A DNA stretch of 20,743 bases from an uncultured Thermomicrobiales bacterium (lineage in GTDB: Bacteria > Chloroflexota > Chloroflexia > Thermomicrobiales > UBA6265): the NCBI GenBank assembly GCA_902806375.1, contig CADCWK010000329.1, positions 1-20,743 of the forward strand. Reading direction: 5' to 3'. How positions within the stretch are numbered: position 1 is the first letter of the stretch; each line of letters starts with the position of its first letter. The position numbers and the translations under genes were made by a program. A model generated the notes under the pieces. The model was not told where the DNA came from, ran no database searches, and saw nothing but the letters and a program-made list of their open reading frames with translations. Shown here piece after piece: positions 15,127 through 20,743 of the stretch.

Positions 15127-17058
15127 ATGAACCATCCCCTGCTGAGCCGCCTCGAAGACGGTCCACTCCTGGCCGACGGGGCCATGGGCACGATGCTGCA
15201 CGCGACCGGCGTCCCCATCGACGCCTGCTTCGACGCACTCAACCTGTCCGATCCGGACGCCATCAGTGTCGTTCACCGGGCCTACATCGCGGCCGGAGCC
15301 GACATCATCGAGACCAACACCTTCGGCGCGAACCGACTCCGGCTGGAGCACCACGGGCTGGCCGACAAGGTCAAGGCGATCAACAAGCGCGCCGTCAAAC
15401 TGGCCCGCGAGGAGCGGGAGATCAGCGGCCAGCCCGTGCTGATCGCCGGCTCGATCGGTCCAACGGGCCGCAGCGTTGGCGCCTTCAGCCGCACGCCGGT
15501 CGCCGAGGTCGAGGCGATCTTCCGCGAGCAGGCCGAGGCGCTGCTGGAAGGTGGCGTCGATCTGCTCTTCATCGAGACGATGGGGAGCCTCGACGAGATG
15601 GACGCGGCGGTCGCGGCCATCCGGGCGGCCTGCGATCTGCCGATCGTCGCGATGATGACCTTCGGCGACGACGGGTCCACGCTGTCGGGTGATCTGCCGC
15701 GGACCGTCCTGCGGCGGCTCGTGGACTCCGGCGTGTCGGTCGTCGGGGGGAATTGTTCGGTCGGACCCGGCAAGCTCCTGCCCGTGATGCGGATGCTCGA
15801 CCGTGATCGTCACGACGTCGTCGATGGCGACCGGATCCACCTGGCCTGCCTGCCCAACGCGGGCTGGCCGACCTTCGTCGGCAGTCGCGTCTTCTACCCA
15901 TCGTCAGCGGACTACTTCGCGGGATTCGCCATCGACGCGATCGACGCGGGGGTCGGGCTGATCGGCGGCTGCTGTGGGACCACTCCGGAGCATATCCGCG
16001 CGATGCGGGACGCCATCGACGGTCGCCGGGCCGAGACGGCGGGACAGACGGGAGAGGTGCCGCTCGAGAACGCCGAGGGTGCCACCGGGGTGCGCATCCG
16101 GATCCCGGCCCTGCCCGTCGACCCGCTGGTGGCGGACGAGCCGACCGAACTAGCCCAGAAGCTGGGGAACAAGTTCGTCGTCAGTGTCGAGATCGACCCA
16201 CCCAAGGGGTTCAACCCGGCCAAGGCCCTGGCCGGGGCGCGGATGCTGAAGGACGCCGGGGTCGACGCGATCAACGTCGCCGATTCTCCGATGGCGCGTG
16301 TCCGGATGAGTGCGATGACCCTCTGTTACCTGATCCAGCACGAGGTCGGGATCGAGACGATCGTCCACTTCACGACGCGCGACCGCTCGCTGATGGGACT
16401 CCAGTCCGAACTGCTCGGCGCTCACGCCGTCGGGGTCCGGAACATCCTTGCTCTCCGCGGCGACCCGCCCAGCCTGGGCGACTACCCGAACTCGACCGCC
16501 GTCTACGATGTCGACTCGGCCGGGCTGATCGGCGTCATCAAGCGCCTCAACAGCGGCGCCGATTCGGCGGGGGCCTCGATCGGCCGTCCCGCCTCCTTCA
16601 CGATCGCCTGCGCCGTCGACCCGACCAAGCCCGACCTCGACGATGAGGTCCAGCGGCTCCACCGGAAGATCGAGGCGGGAGCCCACCTCGTGATGAGCCA
16701 GCCGATCTACGACATGGCGGTCTGGACGGGATTCCTCGACCGGTACGAGCGTGCCTTCGGAACGCGCGATGTCGGCGTCCCGGTGCTCATGGGGATCCTG
16801 CCGCTCCAGAGCAGCAAGCACGCCGAGTTCCTCCACAACGAGGTGCCCGGGATCACCCTGACCGACCAGGCGCGGGAACGGATGCGGCTGGCCGGGGCCG
16901 ACGGGCGACGCGAGGGCGTCCGGATGGCGCAGGATCTCCTGCTGGAGGCAGAGCCGCAGGTGCAGGGGATCTACATCATGCCGTCGTTCGGGCGGTACGA
17001 GGTCGCCGCCGATGTGATCAGCGTGCTGTCGCCGGACCGGGTGGCGGCCATCCGGTAG
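15127..17058 (+). CDS. Bifunctional homocysteine S-methyltransferase / 5,10-methylenetetrahydrofolate reductase (643 aa)
   Basis: The protein joins two enzymes of methionine and one-carbon metabolism, as in Bacillus YitJ. Residues 1-300 are a homocysteine methyltransferase barrel: LLADGAMGTMLHATG, ETNTFGANRLRLEHHG, IAGSIGPTGRS, and the zinc cysteines Cys210 (GGNCSVGP), Cys282 and Cys283 (GGCCGTTPEH). After a linker (about 300-340), a MetF-like FAD barrel runs to the end: VSVEIDPPKG (Glu355, the expected catalytic acid), NVADSP, LLGAHAVGVRNILALRGDPPSLGDYP, and MSQPIYD. No cobalamin domain is present. ATG 15127 has GAGGA 6 nt upstream. It is divergent from cphB; the 241-bp gap has no clear promoter for it, only CATACT at 15031-15036. 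It converges with map. I found no SAM riboswitch upstream. Confidence 0.93.
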   Translation: MNHPLLSRLEDGPLLADGAMGTMLHATGVPIDACFDALNLSDPDAISVVHRAYIAAGADIIETNTFGANRLRLEHHGLADKVKAINKRAVKLAREEREISGQPVLIAGSIGPTGRSVGAFSRTPVAEVEAIFREQAEALLEGGVDLLFIETMGSLDEMDAAVAAIRAACDLPIVAMMTFGDDGSTLSGDLPRTVLRRLVDSGVSVVGGNCSVGPGKLLPVMRMLDRDRHDVVDGDRIHLACLPNAGWPTFVGSRVFYPSSADYFAGFAIDAIDAGVGLIGGCCGTTPEHIRAMRDAIDGRRAETAGQTGEVPLENAEGATGVRIRIPALPVDPLVADEPTELAQKLGNKFVVSVEIDPPKGFNPAKALAGARMLKDAGVDAINVADSPMARVRMSAMTLCYLIQHEVGIETIVHFTTRDRSLMGLQSELLGAHAVGVRNILALRGDPPSLGDYPNSTAVYDVDSAGLIGVIKRLNSGADSAGASIGRPASFTIACAVDPTKPDLDDEVQRLHRKIEAGAHLVMSQPIYDMAVWTGFLDRYERAFGTRDVGVPVLMGILPLQSSKHAEFLHNEVPGITLTDQARERMRLAGADGRREGVRMAQDLLLEAEPQVQGIYIMPSFGRYEVAADVISVLSPDRVAAIR

Positions 17059-17163
17059 GCGGCGTCACGGGTAGGGCGCTCCGTCACCCGGGAGGTGTCC
17101 CGCCGGTGCATCGAGCCACGCTGAGCCGGCGTCGGTATCGGTGTGGCGGCTGCAGCCGAACCG

Positions 17164-17946
17164 TCACGGCTGCACGCCGTTCGCCCGCGTGAGGACTTCG
17201 ACACCATCACTCGTGATGGCGATCGTGTGTTCACTATGAGCTGTCCGGCAACCCGTCGCGCTCCGGAGCGTCCACCCATCGGCATCGCCGATCAGATCTG
17301 CCGTGTCCGCCATGACCCAGGGCTCCAGCGCGAGCAGCATCCCGGGGCGCAGCCGGTATCCGCTACCGGGCCTCCCGGTATTCGGGATGTGCGGGTCCCG
17401 GTGCATCGTCGATCCCACACCGTGCCCGCCGAACTCCGTGTTGATCGGATACCCCGCCCGCGAGAGGGTCGAGCCGATGGCGTGGGAGATGTCGCCGACA
17501 CGGGCACCGGGACCGGCAGCGGCGATCCCGGCGGACAGGGCCCGTTCGGTCGCGTCGATCAGCGCGACGCTCTCCGTGGGTCTGGCCTGGCCAACGATGA
17601 AACTGATCGCGGAGTCGGCGACGACGCCACGCACCGACACGGCGATGTCGAGGGTCAGCAGGTCGCCGTCGACGAGCGTGTAGTCGTACGGGCGGCCGTG
17701 GAGCACGGCGTCGTTGACGGACGTACAGATGTAGTGGCCGAATGGACCATGCCCGAAGGCTGGCTCGTAATCGACGTAGCAGGACAGCGCCTGAGCCTCG
17801 GTTATCATGGTCATGGCCCATCGATCGATGTCCATGAGGTTGACGCCCACCGTGCTGCGGCCCTTCAGCGTTCGCAGGATACCGGCGACCACGGCCCCCG
17901 CCTCCCTCGCCCGGGGCAGGTCCGTTGGATCCAGGAGTTCGATCAC
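17164..17946 (-). CDS. map: Type I methionine aminopeptidase (260 aa)
   Basis: It removes the initiator Met from nascent proteins using a two-metal site. The five ligands are visible in order and spacing of E. coli MAP: Asp100 (LLTLDIAVS), Asp111 (VVADSAIS), His175 (GGHGVGS), Glu208 (LALEPW) and Glu239 (HSEHTIAI). The substrate-side His is in AFGHGPFGHYICTSVNDAVLHG. I chose GTG 17946 because AGGAGG lies 6 nt upstream; a TTG at 17970 would place that site inside the gene. The length is normal for a simple class I enzyme without N-terminal extension. It is divergent from a small XRE regulator (gap 66 bp) and converges with the homocysteine methyltransferase/MTHFR gene. Other gene order typical of map (adk, secY, infA) is absent, so this may be a second copy. 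Confidence 0.95.
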   Translation of the reverse strand: MIELLDPTDLPRAREAGAVVAGILRTLKGRSTVGVNLMDIDRWAMTMITEAQALSCYVDYEPAFGHGPFGHYICTSVNDAVLHGRPYDYTLVDGDLLTLDIAVSVRGVVADSAISFIVGQARPTESVALIDATERALSAGIAAAGPGARVGDISHAIGSTLSRAGYPINTEFGGHGVGSTMHRDPHIPNTGRPGSGYRLRPGMLLALEPWVMADTADLIGDADGWTLRSATGCRTAHSEHTIAITSDGVEVLTRANGVQP

Positions 17947-17962
17947 CGGCTGCCTCCTCTTC

Positions 17963-17991
17963 TCGACCAATACCTATCCCGGTAATACTAT
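17963..17991 (+). promoter_or_regulatory. Candidate promoter of the small XRE gene
   Basis: TCGACC (17963-17968), 17 bp, TACTAT (17986-17991) gives two 4/6 matches 22 bp before the ATG at 18013. On the opposite strand TAGTAT (17990-17985) could serve map, so the two promoters would overlap. Confidence 0.33.
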
Positions 17992-18012
17992 CCCACTCAC
18001 GGGGCCGAAGCC

Positions 18013-18315
18013 ATGGTCAGATTGCCGCTCACAGGCGAAGAGGTCGAGCGGGGACAACGCCTCGGATCCCTGTTGCGTCGTGCCAGAGGGAACCGCTCGA
18101 TGCTCGAGACCGCGCTCGAGGCGGGGGTTTCACCGGAGACCCTCCGGAAGATCGAGTCGGGCCGTGTCGCGACCCCCGCGTTCACGACCGTCGCCGCGAT
18201 AGCCGGGGTCCTCGGCCTCTCCCTCGATGCGGTGTGGGCCGAGATCAGCCCGCCCGGGTGTGACGTCGCAGCGGGCGGTTCCCGGCCCGGCTCACGCGAC
18301 CGGCTGGCCTCGTGA
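18013..18315 (+). CDS. Small XRE-family helix-turn-helix regulator (100 aa)
   Basis: Residues about 14-75 form a Cro/C1-type DNA-binding domain: LGSLLRRARGNRSMLETALEAGVSPETLRKIESGRVATPAFTTV in general form, with the recognition helix around SPETLRKIESGR, then AAIAGVLGLSLDAVWAE as the last two helices. The rest is a short Gly/Arg/Ser tail. There is no sensor or enzyme domain, so it may act as a simple dimeric repressor. The ATG at 18013 has no good ribosome-binding site and may be close to leaderless, given the predicted promoter only about 20 bp upstream. It is divergent from map and lies about 300 bp before rplS. Its targets are unknown; its own divergent gap and the cphBA operator are possibilities but only guesses. 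Confidence 0.85.
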   Translation: MVRLPLTGEEVERGQRLGSLLRRARGNRSMLETALEAGVSPETLRKIESGRVATPAFTTVAAIAGVLGLSLDAVWAEISPPGCDVAAGGSRPGSRDRLAS

Positions 18316-18437
18316 GGCGCGACCCCGCATCGTGCTGGAGGCGTGGCAGGAAGTGAGGGCCGACGGGCGGGTCGCCGTGAGACACCAGTCACGTTCGACC
18401 GGACCGGCCGGCAGCCTGTGCAGGGCAACGGCCCGCG

Positions 18438-18446
18438 TGGTAGAGT
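18438..18446 (+). promoter_or_regulatory. Candidate extended -10 promoter for rplS
   Basis: TGGTAGAGT has the TGn extension and a 4/6 -10 match. Start of transcription would be near 18453, giving a leader of about 170 nt. No clear -35 is present. Confidence 0.35.
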
Positions 18447-18451
18447 GCCGC

Positions 18452-18545
18452 GTTGGTCGTCCCGGCCCAACGACGCGTTTTCGCGCACTGACGGTCGGGC
18501 GCGTCAGGATCGATTCAGGCAGCCGACCGTCGCATCCGGCGGTCG
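18452..18545 (+). ncRNA. Hairpin-rich leader of rplS (candidate regulatory RNA)
   Basis: Four short perfect stems follow one another between the predicted promoter and the rplS start: GTTGG/CCAAC (18452-18471), CGCG-TTTT-CGCG (18474-18485), CTGACG/CGTCAG (18488-18507) and CGACCG/CGGTCG (18524-18545). The 309-bp gap 18316-18624 has no gene that I can support. L19 leaders are known in some bacteria, but I did not match this to a described class, and GC-rich DNA forms hairpins easily. Confidence 0.3.
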
Positions 18546-18624
18546 TGGGCCGGTGACTGACGCCGGTGGCGGGGCGGGGGCCTTCTCCCGTCTTCGGCCG
18601 GCTGGTATGAAGGGCAACGCACAC

Positions 18625-18999
18625 ATGGTCGCGCAGCTGATCCGCTCCATCGAATCGGAGCAGTACAAGGCATCGGTCCCGCAGTTCAACGCCGGTGACA
18701 ACCTCCGGGTGGCCGTCAAGGTCGTTGAGGGCACCCGGGAGCGCATCCAGAACTTCGAGGGCGTCTGCATCCGCCGTCGCGGCGGTGGCATCAACGAGAA
18801 CTTTACCGTTCGCCGCATCGCGAGCCACTCGGTCGGCGTCGAGCGGACCTTCCTCATCCATTCCCCCCGGATCGACAAGATCGAGGTCCTGCGCTTCGGC
18901 AAGGTCCGCCGGTCCAAGCTCTACTACCTCCGCGGGCTGTCCGGCAAGGCCGCCCGGATCAAGGAGCGCCAGCGCAAGCCGGGGCAGCACCTCGTCTAG
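18625..18999 (+). CDS. rplS: 50S ribosomal protein L19 (124 aa)
   Basis: L19 sits at the 30S-50S interface. The family signature is complete: GDNLRVAVKVVEGTRERIQNFEGVCIRRRGGGINENFTVRR spread over residues about 24-64, then VGVERTFLIHSPRIDKIEVLRFGKVRRSKLYYLRGLSGKAARIKE. I chose ATG 18625 (MVAQLIRSIESEQYK), which gives the usual N-terminus, with AAGGG 10 nt upstream; ATG 18607 would add six residues. The C-terminus is slightly longer than average (RQRKPGQHLV). It is followed 19 bp later by rnhB, a common arrangement. trmD, the usual upstream partner, is missing; a small XRE regulator takes its place at a distance. Confidence 0.97.
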   Translation: MVAQLIRSIESEQYKASVPQFNAGDNLRVAVKVVEGTRERIQNFEGVCIRRRGGGINENFTVRRIASHSVGVERTFLIHSPRIDKIEVLRFGKVRRSKLYYLRGLSGKAARIKERQRKPGQHLV

Positions 19000-19018
19000 C
19001 GCGGGATCGCACTGACAC

Positions 19019-19678
19019 ATGACTATCCAGCCGCCAGAACGAGTCCTCCCCGAGCGTCCGACGCTCACGGCTGAGGAACCGTTCTGGCGGTCGGGCTTTT
19101 CGGTCGTTGCTGGCGTGGATGAGGTCGGACGCGGTGCGCTGGCTGGCCCACTGGTCGCGTCCGCGGTCGTCCTCCCGGTCGCGCTGGGCCGTGAGGCAGA
19201 CGATCTGCTCGCCGCGCTCCATGGCGTCCGCGACTCCAAGCAGATGACCGCTGAGCAGCGCGAGACGATGGCCGGACGGATCCGGCTTGTCGCCCGGGCG
19301 TGGGCGGTCAGTGGCATCGAACCGGACGAGCTCGACCGGATCGGCGTCGCCTCCGCCAACCGGCTGGCGATGGAACGGTCGATCCTGGCCCTGCAGTCGC
19401 CCGTCGCGGCGCTCCTGATCGACGCCCGGGTGATCGAACACGACGCTCCCCAGGTCGGGCTCATCAAGGGGGACCGGCATTCGCTCTCGATCGCCTGCGC
19501 CGCCATCCTGGCCAAGGTCCACCGCGACGCGGTCATGGTCGCGCACTGCGAGCGACATCCCGAGTACCGGTTCTCGCACCACAAGGGCTACGGCACGCCG
19601 GTGCACCTCGCCGCGCTGCGCGACCACGGTCCCTGTATCCTTCACCGCCGCACCTTCCGGATGCCGGGGAACGCATGA
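19019..19678 (+). CDS. rnhB: Ribonuclease HII (219 aa)
   Basis: RNase HII cuts the RNA strand of RNA/DNA hybrids and removes single ribonucleotides from DNA. The catalytic acids are present: AGVDEVGRG (Asp34, Glu35), LLIDA (Asp135) and KVHRD (Asp170), with RDSKQMT and LIKGDRHSLSIACAAILAK as family motifs and HHKGYGTPVH near the end. The N-terminal 25 residues are an extension before the core. The ATG at 19019 is 19 bp after rplS and has only a weak upstream site, which suggests translational coupling. Its stop overlaps the start of yraN. Confidence 0.96.
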   Translation: MTIQPPERVLPERPTLTAEEPFWRSGFSVVAGVDEVGRGALAGPLVASAVVLPVALGREADDLLAALHGVRDSKQMTAEQRETMAGRIRLVARAWAVSGIEPDELDRIGVASANRLAMERSILALQSPVAALLIDARVIEHDAPQVGLIKGDRHSLSIACAAILAKVHRDAVMVAHCERHPEYRFSHHKGYGTPVHLAALRDHGPCILHRRTFRMPGNA

Positions 19679-20067
19679 CCCGGCCCGTTCCCCCGCGCCG
19701 GGCACTCGGCACAGCCGGTGAGGGGCACGCGCGTCGCTTCCTCGAGGCTCACGGCTATCAGTTCCTCGCGCACCAGTGGCGGTCGGCCGGCTGCGAGATC
19801 GACCTGGTCTTCCGGGACGGCGAGGAACTGGTCTTCGTCGAGGTCAAGACCCGGCGGGGGGAGTCGAGCGGCCGCGCCGAGGAAGCCGTTACCGAGCGGC
19901 AGGTCCGGGCGCTCGTGCGCGGCGCCCTGGCGTTCGTCGCGGAGCTGCCCGCCGGGGGAGCGGATGAGCCGGTCTGGCGAATCGACCTCGTCGCCGTGAC
20001 ACTGGATGGCTCCGGGCGAGTGGTAGATGTCACCCATGTCGAGAACGCATTCGTGATCGATGAGTGA
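19675..20067 (+). CDS. yraN: UPF0102 (YraN) family endonuclease-like protein (130 aa)
   Basis: YraN-family proteins have a restriction-endonuclease-like fold related to Holliday-junction resolvases; their cellular role is not settled. The motifs are LGTAGEGHARRFLEAHGYQFL, CEIDLVFRDGEELVFVEVKTRR (Asp43, Glu56-x-Lys58, the PD-(D/E)XK core) and RIDLVAVTLD. The ATG overlaps the rnhB stop as ATGA, so the pair is translationally coupled; rnhB-yraN is a widespread pair. The start is fixed by this overlap and by normal family length. Confidence 0.95.
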   Translation: MTRPVPPRRALGTAGEGHARRFLEAHGYQFLAHQWRSAGCEIDLVFRDGEELVFVEVKTRRGESSGRAEEAVTERQVRALVRGALAFVAELPAGGADEPVWRIDLVAVTLDGSGRVVDVTHVENAFVIDE

Positions 20068-20116
20068 GCCGCGACCCGCCCGCGCGGTGGGCGTAACGTC
20101 AGAGAGAGGTTGGCCC

Positions 20117-20668
20117 GTGAACGCCCCGTCCCGCCTCATCGTCGCAGCCACCATGGCCGTCATGCTCCTGGCGGGCCTGTCGGCCAGCCCGTTCGCGGTG
20201 GGGCAGGGACCGGACGCGACCCCGGTCGCGATCAGCTACCCCGCCTATCTGCAGGGTGGCACCTGCGATCGTCCGGGAGATCCCGTCGCCGCCCTGGCAT
20301 TGACGGCGACCGGCGACGCCGACCCGGGGTCCGACGGTATCGCCGATGAGACACCGGTCGCCACGGGCGCCGAGGGACTTCCGGCGGCGGTCAGCGTCAC
20401 GGAGGTGGACGCGTCCCTCGACGAGTTGCTTGCTGTCCAGCTGATCGTCCGCGTGGTGGAGAGCGAGGCCCGGCCGGATATCGACATCGCCTGCGGACGG
20501 ATCGGCGGTCAGCCGGACACGGACGGAAACCTGTATCTGACCATCCCCGAGCGTGACGACTCCGGTGTGACCGGGATCGTCTGGCTCCAGGCCGATGGCG
20601 ACGCGACGACCGTCACCCTCTTCCTCATCCCCGCCAGCCCGGTGCCGAACGCGACACCCGCCGCGTGA
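20117..20668 (+). CDS. Secreted hypothetical protein (183 aa)
   Basis: The GTG at 20117 has GAGAGAGG 7 nt upstream, and gives a clean signal peptide: a short basic start, hydrophobic core (LIVAATMAVMLLAGLSA) and a likely cleavage after about residue 31 (SASPFAVGQG region). The mature part is acidic and Thr/Ala-rich, with two cysteines (GGTCDRPG and DIACGRIGG) that could form a disulfide, and strand-like segments (ELLAVQLIVRVVESE, NLYLTIPE, VTLFLIPASP). Such small exported proteins are common in this type of genome but I do not recognise a family. It begins 49 bp after yraN and may share its transcript. Confidence 0.75.
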   Translation: MNAPSRLIVAATMAVMLLAGLSASPFAVGQGPDATPVAISYPAYLQGGTCDRPGDPVAALALTATGDADPGSDGIADETPVATGAEGLPAAVSVTEVDASLDELLAVQLIVRVVESEARPDIDIACGRIGGQPDTDGNLYLTIPERDDSGVTGIVWLQADGDATTVTLFLIPASPVPNATPAA

Positions 20669-20689
20669 CCAAACCGGCCGGAACTGCGC

Positions 20690-20695
20690 GATACT
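20690..20695 (+). promoter_or_regulatory. Candidate -10 element before the gene starting at 20738
   Basis: GATACT lies about 40 bp before the ATG at 20738. GTGACC 19 bp upstream is a weak -35 with a long spacer. Confidence 0.25.
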
Positions 20696-20737
20696 GACAG
20701 GTCCAACCCCCGTGGGGACAAGAGGGACGAGGAGACG

Positions 20738-20743
20738 ATGAGC
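20738..20743 (+). CDS. First two codons of a gene that continues beyond the window
   Basis: ATG AGC follows GACGAGGAGACG, a strong but close Shine-Dalgarno sequence (20728-20737). Only two codons are visible, so nothing can be said about the product. Confidence 0.4.

Noticed and set aside
17147..17158. CGGCTGCAGCCG 12-bp palindrome after the homocysteine methyltransferase gene
   Set aside because: It lies between convergent genes, has no T-tract and no promoter context; such GC-rich 12-mers are common by chance.
18343..18624. N-terminal extension of L19 upstream of 18625
   Set aside because: The translation is Arg/Gly/Pro-rich and unlike L19, whose normal N-terminus begins at the ATG at 18625.

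Overview
The window looks like a chromosomal segment of a high-G+C bacterium, roughly two-thirds G+C by eye, with many GTG and TTG starts. My best guess is Chloroflexota, perhaps near Thermomicrobia/Sphaerobacter. That placement is inferred from the gene set (bifunctional homocysteine methyltransferase/MTHFR, a cyanophycin locus, Fsr-like MFS protein, lineage-specific secreted proteins) and not from a database match. No transposase, phage gene, tRNA, rRNA or CRISPR array was seen.

Layout. 1-930 is the 3' end of a YfhO-like membrane protein. 942-1259 (-) and 1401-2612 (+) are a divergent pair: a small winged-helix-like protein and an unrecognised protein carrying a PD-(D/E)XK signature. 2667-3767 (-) is a PAP2-type membrane phosphatase/transferase. 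3842-4366 (-) is a thioredoxin-like [2Fe-2S] ferredoxin with an extra C-terminal domain, placed downstream of prfB (4409-5522, -), which needs a programmed +1 frameshift at CTT-TGA-C. 5768-8273 (+) holds a fosmidomycin-resistance-like MFS transporter and two unrecognised proteins. 8322-9266 (-) is parB with no parA beside it.

The centre (9574-14885) is a cyanophycin locus. cphB (cyanophycinase) and cphA (cyanophycin synthetase) lie on the minus strand as an apparent operon. Facing them is a shorter CphA paralogue that keeps the N-terminal domain and the Mur-ligase half but has no ATP-grasp domain. The cphBA promoter is unusually clear (TTGACG, 17 bp, TACAGT), and its -10 box is the spacer of an 8+8 bp inverted repeat, as expected for a repressor site. 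Together these genes would make and break down an Asp/Arg-type nitrogen-storage polymer; the role of the paralogue is open.

The right part is mainly housekeeping: homocysteine S-methyltransferase/MTHFR fusion (15127-17058, +), map (17164-17946, -), a small XRE regulator (18013-18315, +), rplS with a hairpin-rich leader (18625-18999), rnhB (19019-19678) overlapping yraN (19675-20067), and a secreted protein of unknown function (20117-20668). A further gene appears to start at 20738 and runs off the window.
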